Assembly (NCBI GenBank): GCA_022432975.1
Contig: CM039502.1
Location: forward strand, 77,767,181-77,831,180
Direction of reading: 5' to 3'
DNA: 64,000 nucleotides
From: Begonia masoniana
Taxonomy: Eukaryota > Streptophyta > Magnoliopsida > Cucurbitales > Begoniaceae
The stretch's first letter is position 1. Every line of letters starts with the position of its first letter. A program made the translations under genes and the position numbers. This document shows, one piece after another, positions 36,859-46,815 of this stretch. The notes under the pieces were generated by a model, which was given only the letters and a program-made list of their open reading frames with translations, ran no database searches and had not been told where the DNA came from.

Positions 36859-38840
36859 GGTTCTGTCAAATAGAAGAACATGGAAAACAAATTTATCATA
36901 AATGAATTGAGGACTCTCGCTAGAACAATAGAAAAAGATTTTCTACGGAGATGTAGTAGACGTAACGACCCTAAAATTTAAATCCCTAAATTTGAAACCC
37001 TAAAAAGTTTTTCCCCAATTCAATCCTCGAATCAAAATTGATTATATCGTTTCTAAATCCTAATTTTACTATTCATAATATCCTCAATCAATATTTTATG
37101 TGGAAGCTTTAAACATATTTAATAATCCTATCTATATTTATTATAATTGAACAAGTTCACTCATATCAAGAAATACTCAATCATTCATTTAAATACACAA
37201 ATATCATTTTACTACATCTGCTACGATTCAATTTATTTAATTCTAACTTATAAGTCAAAATATTTGGTGGTACAAATTATTTAACAATGTATTACCTAAA
37301 TCCTCGAATACTCCAAATTAAACATTGTGTCAAACTTAATTAAACATAACATTAATTAATTCTTAAGTTTCTAATTCTATTTAAATTCTCAAAACATGAT
37401 ACACAAATAAACTCAACATTCTAGACATATTAAATTCATAATTAAATCCTCAATAATACATCACACAAATGAATTAATATTCCTAAAATACAAATTTAAC
37501 TCAATTCAATGTATTATGCTAATTTATTCACCTTGTTTGTATGTTCGCCCGCAACTGGAAGAATCTCGATAAGCTACCTGTTCTTCAATAAAAATTCACT
37601 TATATCACAAAATTATTAATGAGAAATAAAATTAGCAAGTAAAAAACACGTACAGGTGCAAATTAACATCATACATTACTAAATCTATGTTTAATAGTTA
37701 CATACTAATTAGAACTCATTTTCCAACCTTCGTTCAGGTTTTCATTAGTCATCTCATATGTTCAGACTTTTATTAATCGTCTCATTTACGTTCAGATTTT
37801 CATTAGCCATATTATTCGTTCAAGACTTTCATTAGTAATCTCATTCATTTCGCTAATTCTATCATATTAATAAATTCATACTCGTATACAATATGTTCTA
37901 CAAATTTTATCTTTCTATATACTTATGTCTATATCTAATCGTGTTTGTTCAATTAAAATATCAGAATAAGTAATAAATTAATAATGACAAAACAATTTGC
38001 ATAATATGTTTTGCGATGTATGTCTGCTGCCAAAACGTTTAGAACTAGTATTTTACTTACCTGGATTTAATGTCGGAAGTTATGGCTTGTCAGCAAGTTT
38101 GTATAATATTGATCACCCATATAAACTATTTTATTATAAATATATGTAATTGGGTATTAATAACTTATTCTTAAATCAATATGAGATCGAAATCTTTACC
38201 CTTTGGCTACGCCTGCCTGGGCAACAACAACCTTTCCCCCTTCACTCAAAATCTTTCTTCTTTGATCACTGATTTCTTCCTCTGCTACGTGCAAAAGAAG
38301 AGGAACGAATTGAGCATCGATGGTTTTGGCGATCAACGAAAAATCTCATCCTGCGTTGCTGATTCGGCAGCCAGATGAGTGATTCCGCTTCCTTTCTTGG
38401 TTGTTTTGCGACTTTAGGGTGGTTATTTTGTCACTGAAACGTTGAAACTTTAGATGGTGTTTGGTCGAGCGGTTAGGAGGTCGAAGAGATCTATAAGGAT
38501 GGAATGTTCGGAGTTTTTCTTCTTCTTCCTCTATCACAGGAGATAGACTGAACCGGTAGTTGAAGACTCGATCAAAAAGTAGCTCGATTAGGTTTCGTCG
38601 AAATTCTGATTGTTCGGGGGTGAGTCTTGGTCGACAATTTCCGGGAATGAATCCTCCTACACGGTGGCGGACGTGGATTAGGCAGTACGGTCGGCTGCTA
38701 GGATATGTGTTCTCCCTGTTGCTTTGGGTTCCTTATCTTGTTGAAAGGGAGATGGAGAGAAATTAGTGAACAGAGGGTAGTTACCAGTAGAGGAAAGGAA
38801 ATGATCTAGGGATTTCTATCTATATAAGAAAGGAAATTTA
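36859..38840. other. HBS1 upstream region, possibly with a spliced leader
   Basis: Roughly 37,000-38,100 is AT-rich and intron-like. 38,170-38,790 is GC-richer and, read on the minus strand, resembles a leader exon (pyrimidine-rich TTCTCTCCATCTCCC near 38,765) with TATATAG just upstream near 38,822. I infer a non-coding first exon for HBS1, but cannot fix its splice donor. Short ORFs at 38,181-38,766 are not convincing genes. Confidence 0.35.
37731..37850. repeat. Four imperfect tandem copies of a 30-bp unit
   Basis: Copies of CGTTCAGATTTTCATTAGTCATCTCATT-like sequence with scattered changes, in the HBS1 upstream region. Read on the plus strand. Confidence 0.6.
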
Positions 38841-38879
38841 CCAAAAAAACATTTTATAGAAATTTAAAAAAAAATCATA

Positions 38880-39220
38880 ACTATTAAAACCTTCCACCTT
38901 TAAAAACTTAATAAAACAAACCCTGTTGATCGGCCGATCTCTATCCATTCTTAAAAAATACCATAGAACAGACGGCCGTTCTTCGAAAAACGACTGTCTG
39001 TTATTTCTAATATCAAGTGATACTAGTCACGTTGTATTGGGCGCACAAGTTGAATGTTGACACCCTCCGTTACACGTGCGGTGCACGGTGCTCAGGAACA
39101 GTCGACTGTTTCCAAAAAACAGTCAATCATTCTCATCAAACAGCTAACCATTCTTCTAAAACAGTCGCCCGTTCTACGAGAACAACCAATCGTTCTGGGA
39201 TATTGACCCTCTATTGCTAA
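38880..39220. repeat. Palindrome-rich fragment, possible relic of a MULE end
   Basis: Contains short perfect palindromes (GATCGGCCGATC at about 38,931, ACGGCCGT at about 38,973, ACAGTCGACTGT at about 39,099) and repeated 'AACAGTC'/'CGTTCT' words. It is preceded by an A-rich tract like the tips of the MULE ends nearby. No partner end found. Confidence 0.3.
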
Positions 39221-39239
39221 ACTGAGGACGGAAAATGAT

Positions 39240-39860
39240 CGGACATTCTACATTTTTGTCATTACTTAACGACATATGAATCTACGTCATTTGTTGCTAT
39301 AATGACATATATCATATACTTAGCTTATTTTGTTATTTTGTCGTTTAACATTAAATTATAATATACTGTTACCTTAAAATATAAGTTATTAAAAAATTTA
39401 TTTTATTCTTGTTATGATTTTTATTTTTAATCAAATTTTGTTTTATAGCATTTAATATTTATTCTTTTCTAATTAATCTGACTAAATTCAAATAATTAAA
39501 TTTAAGATAAATTTCAAAATAGTTCATAGTACAATTAAACCCTCGAGTTTGACACGTTAACATCGTGCACCTCGTCGTTAACTGCAATTAGATTTTTCGT
39601 TAAACTCAACTAATTTTCTCACTTAGTCGTTAATTCTCTCTCTAAGGAAAATCCTGAATCTGGTAACCCTGAGAATTAGAAGATACAAGAGACGTCTTCA
39701 ACATTCCATGGCGCCCACACCAGAAATTAGTCAGTCCTACGACGCCATGGGAAGCTGATGCATATCACCAGTAACCCAAAGCTTGTTACCAAACGGCGAA
39801 GATGTAGGCGAGAGAATCAGAGACTAGAGGCACATTTTCCCCAAATCTGGAAGATAATCT

Positions 39861-39905
<45 letters not shown>

Positions 39906-40110
39906 TACTCAAACAATGGTCATTTGTTTCTCCCAATCCGTGAACGACATTGGAGGTGGGTATCATCATTCCTCAGGGCCAGAATCCATTGCCGGAAATC
40001 CCTACAACCAAGAGCAATTGATAGCGGTGATTTCCAGAGAGAATCAACTGAAAGTGAGAAAATTAACGGAGTCGAACAGTAAATGTTACGGACATTAACA
40101 AAAAAGTGTA
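39240..40110. other. Intergenic with (GA)n microsatellite
   Basis: AT-rich with a (GA)n run of about 40 bp at 39,861-39,902. The short ORFs around it depend on the microsatellite and are not supported as genes. Confidence 0.5.
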
Positions 40111-40116
40111 TGTAGC

Positions 40117-40450
40117 TAAGGGGTCGGCTGAATCGGCCCGGAACAGGAGAACCGAACCAGACTGATCAGTTTTGGTCCGGCTCATAATTGCTCAGAACCG
40201 GCCATGGTTCCGAGACCCATAGATCCGCGGTCCACGGTTCCAGGGTCCTAAACCAATCGGACTATGGGAAAACATACACATCAGTCAACCCGGTGGTACC
40301 AGGTTATCCAACTCAAAATAACGACCCAAAACTGGCTTACCCAGCACCTTGGTCCACCCTACCTACCCAAGTCACAACCCATTTCAGTTCTAGGTTTCGG
40401 TCTAGAACTGAACCAGATCGGACTGACTCACTCCTCCTCTCACTGACTAC
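40117..40450. mobile_element. Degraded hAT-type end (one side only)
   Basis: CTAAGGGGTCGGCTGAATCGGCCCGGAAC-like start resembles the left end of the hAT element at 41,138 and the following sequence is rich in GAACCG and GGTCC words. The opposite end and target duplication are not visible. Confidence 0.4.
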
Positions 40451-40532
40451 TCAAACTTTGAGACTATAATTAAAATTCCAATATGTGAATTGAAAATGCT
40501 TATTTACTTTAAAGTTTATTTTCATAATTAAC

Positions 40533-41060
40533 TTTAAATTTAGGGTTTTTTTAAAAAACAAATCCTGAAATAAGAGTTGATGGTAAAAAAACCCTTAAAA
40601 AATACTATTCATCGAGTAAAACCTCGAAGTATCGAAAACATGCGATTTCAACCTCGCAGGGGGGTGAGAAGGTCGTCCTCTGTTACCGAGTACGGCCGGT
40701 CCAGCTGGATCGGCCGTACTGGACTCGTTTTGTAATTTTTTACAAAATATGGAGGCCGGGTATGACTAGTCCAGCTGGACCAGCCGTACTCGGTAACCGA
40801 GGACGGCTGGTAGGAGGACCAACCGTCCTCCTATGGGGCAAAACCTGTGACAAAAGTCACTGGTTTTGTCATTTAGTGCTGAGTACAACCGGTCCAAATG
40901 GACCGGCCATACTCGGAGGGTAAAAACCTGTGACTATTGTCACGGGCCGCGTCCTCTCCACTGTAATACCCGTGATCAAGGTCACGGGTCCGTCCTTTAG
41001 TGGGGCGAGTACGGCCGGTCCATTGGACCGGCCGTACTCGACGTCCTTATATAAAGCCCC
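40533..41060. repeat. MULE-2 left TIR: tip plus palindromic module array and TATA
   Basis: After the AT-rich tip come several copies of a module GAGTACGGCCGGTCC ... GGACCGGCCGTACTC, each a short palindrome, separated by CCCGTGACNNNNGTCACGGG-type hairpins. At the inner edge TATATAAAG (41,048-41,056) lies upstream of the accessory gene. A duplicated scrap of the last module and of the segment after it follows at 41,100-41,137. Confidence 0.85.
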
Positions 41061-41137
41061 CCGCTACTTTAAAAAATCACACCTTCCTCAATTCTCTTTA
41101 TTTGGACCGGCCGTACTCGACGTCCCTCTATTAAGCT

Positions 41138-42116
41138 TAGGGGTGGGCAGAATCGGCCCGGAACCGGCTGACCGGACCAGACCGCGGTTCCGGGCCGGAC
41201 CGGACCGCAGTTCCGGGCCGGTTCTTGGGCGATTCTAAGAGGGGTGGGAGTCGGTTCCGGTTCCAAAAGTTTTGGAACTGGAACCGGCGGTCCAATCCAC
41301 GGTTCCTAGGTCCAGGAACCGGCCCGGACCGTGGGAGTACTGACCCATGGGTCGGCTTTGGAAATTGTTATCCGACCCGGCAACCCATAGGTCGAATGCC
41401 CTAAATCTAATCTTACTGATTCTTGACTAAGAAGCATACAATCTTTCTAGTTTCTCATGTTCTTCCATTTCAGCATCTCTACTGGCAGTCTTCCCCACCC
41501 CAAACTCCTTAATTACCTTCTGTCCTCTCCCACTTCCTCCTCGTTATCTTCTTTCTCCTCTGCGGTCATCTTCTTCCTCCTCTTCATCATCACCACCAAA
41601 ATTACCAAAGGCTTCCTCCTCTGCCACCGACATCATATAGGCAGGACTAAGAAAATCTCCTTAAAATAAAACACAATCAAAGCCAACGGTAGAGACTCAG
41701 AGACTCCACCTGAAGCAGGGAAGTAAATGACGAGAGGAAGAGAAGAGAGTGGCGATTCTGCGAAGTGCGAACAAGTGAAGGTAAAGTTTAAATTTTTCCT
41801 TGAGCTTACCTCTCTCTGTCTCTCTAATTTCATCTGGACAAGGGCTAGATTTGGGCGATTCTGCGAACAAGTGAAGGTAAAGATGGAATTTTTCAGTTTT
41901 AGATTTAGTTTTATTTTTTAGTTTTAAATATTTTAGAAAAAAAAATAAATAAAAAATTAGATGGGAGGAACCGGTACCGAACCGGAACCGGACCGAAAAA
42001 TGCGGTTCGGTACCGGTTCTTCCCGGGACCGGTTCCGGTTCTTAAATTTGAAATCCCGAAATTGCCGGTCCGGTCCAGTTCCAAGCAGGAACCGGACCGG
42101 ACCGTGCCCACCCCTA
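41138..42116. mobile_element. Non-autonomous hAT element, 979 bp
   Basis: Ends TAGGGGTGGGCAG and TGCCCACCCCTA are inverted, with an 8-bp flank ATTAAGCT / ATTAAGCC (one difference) at 41,130-41,137 and 42,117-42,124. Subterminal regions at both sides are dense in GGAACCGG/CCGGACCGG. The interior (about 41,440-41,900) is CT-rich and codes for nothing I recognise. It sits in the leader of the MULE-2 accessory gene. Confidence 0.88.
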
Positions 42117-42375
42117 ATTAAGCCCCCCCTCGCGGCTTTAAAAAATCACACCTCCCTCAATTCTCTTCTATTTTCATCAATCCTCTCTCTCAATTCTCTC
42201 CCACTTTCATCGATCCTCTCTCAATTCTCTCCCTCTCTCTTAATTCCACTAATATTTCTTCACTTACCTCCACTATCATTTCTTCACTTACCACGTATGA
42301 AGTTATTTTTATATATTTTTATTGTTTATATCACAAATTATGGTTATTTTGCATTATATTTTTATTGTTTATATG

Positions 42376-42749
42376 TGATGACCCGGATGTGTAAGTATAG
42401 TACGATGGCTGCACGAACCGGAACCCGGATGACGGTACGTCCGAGCGGGCGAACTGGAAGGTGACGGGTCGTAAAAAGGGGGTCGTCACAATCCTACATC
42501 GCTTGGGGAAGTATGTGGAAATGAAACATATGTAAAGAGACCCTCCCAACATAGCAAGACGCGTTTTGGAGCACGATTGACAACGGATCCCATAAGAACT
42601 CCGAAGTTAAAAGTGCTTCGGCGAGAGCAATTCCAGGTTGAGTGACCTTTTGGGAAGTTCTCGTCAAACAAAGTCATGAGGGGAGGATATTGGGTTGCGG
42701 CCCAATCCCCAGAGCGGACAATATCTTGCTGGGATAAGGGGTCGTTACA
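42376..42749 (+). mobile_element. Cassandra-like solo LTR (TRIM) carrying a 5S-rRNA-like segment
   Basis: The 374-bp segment starts TGTGATGACCCGG and ends GGGGTCGTTACA, and is bracketed by a perfect 5-bp repeat TTATA (42,371-42,375 and 42,750-42,754). Its middle, about 42,556-42,672, resembles plant 5S rRNA: CGGATCCCATAAGAACTCCG, then AAGTTAAAAGTGCTTCGGCG, then a box-C-like CAGGTTGAGTGACC and TGGGAAGTTCTCGT. A 5S-derived promoter inside a short LTR is the hallmark of Cassandra elements, known across vascular plants. Confidence 0.92.
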
Positions 42750-42965
42750 TTATATCACAAATTATGGTTATTCATTTAAATAATTTCGAATAGTTCTAAT
42801 TTTTTAATATTTTTAAATATTTCTAATGTTTATTTATTTAAATAATAAATATTTCTAATACTTTTTTTTCAAATACCGATGATTTTTTTCTCATTTAGCG
42901 TACTCTACACGTTTTAACTTTAAAAATTAAATTTTATTTTTACGTGAACTTGACAGGATCTTACT

Positions 42966-43716
42966 ATGGAATTTTTGTCCCAAGATTGCCAGAAAAAGTT
43001 TGAGCAAGATATGCGAAAACGCTCAATGAACTTTTGCATGCATGTAGACTTTAGCGGTTGGGAGTCGTTAGGCATCAAAATGATGTTTGAGAACATCGGC
43101 CTAAACGGGATCAATGCATTGACAGATGAGATGTGCGAGAGAATAGTTCATTTGTTCTACGTCAACCTGAGAGTGGCCAGGACATATGGAGTTTTAACTG
43201 GTTTGAGGACGTACATTTTTGGGTTTGAATTTTTTATACGGCCAGAGCAAGTGAATGAAGTCCTGGGGTTTAACATAGAAGGGGCGGAGTGATATTACCA
43301 TGCTTCCCGAGACTGTCCTTTTTTTACATTGCCCGATGGAGTATAGTTCCTACGGCAAATTCACTGCAATCCGACCATTGGGGCGTTCGTGAAGCCAAGA
43401 GCGAACGAGTTGAATGTTAGAGGTCAGGTTCTCTGAAATTTGCTCGCTCACACCCTTCTGCCGCGAGAGGGCCATGAAAATCACGTGAGCTGCATGGACC
43501 TCTATGTCATGGAGAAGCTATGTAACAGGAAGCCTTTTGACCCAGGTTTCTTGATTTTAAGTCACATGCGTGAGATCGGGAGGGCACCCACGACTAATCT
43601 CTCATACGGGGCATTGATTCTAAAGCTCGTCGTGTGAGCTGGGATTCGCATACCGCTTGGAGAGCAGATAACCCTCAGTAGATCTACCGACGTATTTGAC
43701 ACGACCCAATTGATAC
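42966..43716 (+). pseudogene. MULE-2 accessory gene, N-terminal FYANL-type domain, split by LTR insertion
   Basis: The forward frame from the ATG at 42,966 gives 108 residues before a stop at 43,290. It includes FCMHVDFSGWESLGIKMMFE and EMCERIVHLFYVNLRVAR, and then similarity resumes to about 43,716 (LAHTLLPREGHE, SCMDLYVMEKLCN, IPLGEQITLSRSTDVFDTT). This is the 'putative plant transposon protein' type of domain; its role is unknown. Stops and a frame change already disrupt it. A solo LTR interrupts it at 43,717, and it continues at 57,463 with the five-base duplication GATAC on both sides. Its leader is CT-rich and begins downstream of the TATA in the left TIR. It converges with the mudrA gene. 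Confidence 0.8.
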
Positions 43717-43959
43717 TGTAACGCCCCCGAACCCACCCCGGGCCCGGTGCGCTACGTTGCTAAGCTACCCCGCATTTAAAATGTAATTTAAATATAATTA
43801 TCTTAAATATTTTGACTCGTTTTCGGGTTTTTCGAACCCTCGACATTTGTTGGAAAACGGGCCCACAATACGTTTAAAATACTTCGAAAAATGTCGGGTC
43901 AAAACATTTTAGAAAACGGGAGAAAACAAAAAAAAATTGCCTAAGAAGGCTGCTGGGCG

Positions 43960-44170
43960 CGCAGCTGGGCGCCAGGCGCCCAGGCAGGCGGCAGCGCGCT
44001 GCGTGAGCAGCACGCGCGCGCTGCTCGCGCGCTAAGCGCGCGCGCTGGGGCGCACCAGCGCGCCCCAGCTCTTGGCTACCACGATCGATCGTGGCTAAAT
44101 GCCCGATCGATCGGGCCTTCTCGGGTTTTCTTCACCCAGAAACTTCCCGACCGCGACCGATCGCGCCCCG
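43960..44170. repeat. GC-rich palindrome block inside the solo LTR
   Basis: A dense set of short palindromes: CTGGGCGCCAGGCGCCCAG-like words, GCGCGCGCTGCTCGCGCGC, then two CGATCGATCG palindromes (ACGATCGATCGT and GCCCGATCGATCGGGC). It stands out from AT-rich surroundings. Confidence 0.75.
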
Positions 44171-44925
44171 GGCCCGTCCGATCTGGCCGGCTCGGGTTTT
44201 TCACCCCCCAAAAACACTTAAAAACACCCAAAACTTCCCATTTTAACCTCACTTCGCCTCTCTTCACATTTCTACACTTTTCTACAATCCCGACACCTCC
44301 AAAAATTCCGAAATTTTTACCATATCGTCCCGACGCATAAATCTTCAGTCCCCGTGAAAATCTCGGAAAAAAGAATTAAAACGCCTAACAAAAAAATAGC
44401 GAAGGCAACCCGACATATCAAATTTTTAAACCAAAAATCGGCAATATAACGGCTAAATTTTCAAAATCCAAAACCTGAGAAACATTGCCGTTAAAATACG
44501 ATTTCAAACAACCAAATAACCAGATAACTCCAAACTATATACATCAAACCCAATTCAACCAAACGACCTAAAATCCATTCCGACCATAACATTCACAATT
44601 CACCACAAACACACACCGAACATCTATACACACCGAACCAAAGTACTCAAAACCTATCCAAACCATCAACAACCAAAATATTCACAAACCCACTCCTAAT
44701 CACAAAACATGCAATACCACAACCCTTGCCGAGAACTAGGTCGAAGCGCCCCGACAACTGCCCGCACCGGCATACAGCGTACATCAACGACTGCGTCCCA
44801 AACCCAGCTTTTCTCGTAGCTCTAACTTGTACTGCTGTCGCCACCTACACCACAAAACACACACACACGTAAGCTTACGCTTAGCAAGTAGGGAATAATA
44901 AATATAAATAAAACAATGCACACAC

Positions 44926-46506
44926 TGTAGGATCGGAATTGTCTAAGAGGGGGGTGAATTAGACTTTTAAAAATTAATCTAATATTCAATTAGTGTTACT
45001 CTCTTAATTGATTTAATTGCAAATAAGGTAATATCAAAATTAAAGAGAGAGTAAGAGAGATTCAACACCAATATTTTTTACGTGGTTCAGCCAAACTGCC
45101 TACGTCCACGCTCCAAGGCTCACCCCTTGAAGATCCTTACCCTTCTCCTCACGAGAAATAACTGATCGGGATTCCGGGCTCCGATCAACTGCCTTTACAA
45201 TTCTGGATTGAACTTCACGGGTGTCAATCCACTGCCTTATACAGATTTGAGTTTGTAAAATATAGATCTCAGACTACAATCTCACAAAAGTGAATCTCAA
45301 GTTAGGATTGAGAGATGTAGAGAAGAATACAGAGTGTGCAATAACTTTCGCAGCTAGGGCTTAGAATTCAAATTTGGCAAAAGTTAGTCTTCGAGCCTTT
45401 TCTTCTGCTTATATACTCTGTATGAATTTTCTTCATAAAATTGAATGCTTCTTTCTTCAAAATGGAGAAAAGTTACCGTTGGGAAGCATCCGTACTGAAG
45501 CAGCTATCCGTTGCGTCTGAAAATGTTGTTCGTCGTCGCCATTAAAGGTCTGGAGTTAATACTGAAAACGACGTCACTGTAGCTTCGCGGCTAACTTTGA
45601 ATTCTGGCGGAAGATTACCGGAAGATGTAGCTTCAAAACACTTGACACGTCATCGGAATGAGTAAGCTTCAAAACGTCACCGGCATAAGTGTCTGGAAGC
45701 TTCATCGGCAGGCGCAACGTGAAAATCCGTCGGCAGATGCATCGAAGTCCATCGGCATGTGCAGCTTAAAAAAAAAAACAATCGGCAGGTGTAGGCGTTG
45801 AATTCCATTGGCAGACGTATCCTTAAATTTCACCGGCACAGACAATCTTCAAAGCCATCGGTAGATATTTCTTTAAAAGCGTCATCGGCAGAAGTCTCTT
45901 TAAAAACCATCGGCAGATGAACTCATGAAAATTGTCGTCTAGTGATCGGCATGAGCAAGCTTGAACGTCATCGGTGTGAGTAGCGTCAAATGCTATCGGA
46001 AGATCCATCTTGACACGTCATCGGCAGATATCTTCAAAACCGCTTCGGCAGATGAAACAAATAAGTACTTTGACTACGTCATCGGTAGATGTCTTCAAAT
46101 ATCATTGGCAGATGTAGCATATGAGAACTTTGACACGTCATCGGCATCTGTCTTCAGAAACAGCTATCGGCAGAGAAAACATGTACTGACTTGACACGTC
46201 ATTGGCATATGTCTTCAAAGATCATCGGCAGATGTAGCATATGAGAACTTTGACACGTCATCGGCATCTGTCTTCCATTTTTTTATGTATAGTCATCGGT
46301 AGAAACGTTTTACAGCCCTGTTTTTCTGTTCTGCTCTGTATACTCAAAACGATTTTATTAGACAACTAAAATACCCTTTTTCAGGGTATTGTCAACCAAA
46401 CTTGTATTGATAATTCTTATTTAAATACACATAATCAAATTGTATACTTAATACACAAATACATAATCAAAAACAAATTATGACTTAAACATTCTATAAG
46501 TCAACA
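44926..46506 (-). repeat. 3' LTR of the Copia element (1,581 bp)
   Basis: Starts (plus strand) TGTAGGATCGG and ends ATAAGTCAACA. Compared with the other LTR most differences look like C-to-T or G-to-A changes, several in the repeated CATCGGCAG words. Confidence 0.95.
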
Positions 46507-46730
46507 ATCTCCCCCTTTTTGATTATGACAATATAAATTTGATTAACTAGGATACTCCCCCATAATTCTAACCGCTCCCCCATAGAATATGCATGTTATT
46601 CAATTAACCATTCAGAGCAATTCCAATAGAATATGCATGTTATTCAATTAACCATTCAGAGCAATTCCAGAAACACAGAGTATATCCAAAACTTCAATTC
46701 CAATCAAATATAGTATTCTCCCCCATTGAC
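46507..46730 (-). promoter_or_regulatory. Polypurine tract and extra polypurine copies before the 3' LTR
   Basis: On the minus strand AAAAAGGGGGAGAT directly abuts the 3' LTR (46,507-46,520). Further TGGGGGAG runs occur near 46,555, 46,577 and 46,718. Multiple polypurine tracts in this position are a described Sirevirus trait. A 47-bp tandem duplication (ATAGAATATGCATGTTATTC...) lies at about 46,580-46,672. Confidence 0.75.
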
Positions 46731-46815
46731 ATTATCAAAAACAATGCATTCAACATTAGAGTATGTATAGTAAACTAAAGAGAGTCATTGAAAGGAACAG
46801 CTAAAAAAAAAATCA

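Noticed and set aside
36955..38100. A degraded solo LTR starting CGTAACGACCCT
   Set aside because: The start resembles an LTR end but I found no matching right end or target duplication; HBS1 upstream or intron sequence is simpler.
39758..40098. A short gene around the (GA)n microsatellite
   Set aside because: The frame depends on the microsatellite and no homologous feature is visible.
42556..42672. A 5S rRNA gene
   Set aside because: Only about two thirds of the 5S features are recognisable and it lies inside a 374-bp segment with LTR ends and a 5-bp target duplication, so it is a Cassandra-type LTR.
45823..46194. ORFs of 61-77 codons, repeated at 55,027-55,398
   Set aside because: Identical because both are in the two LTRs; they arise from the repeated CATCGGCAG word.
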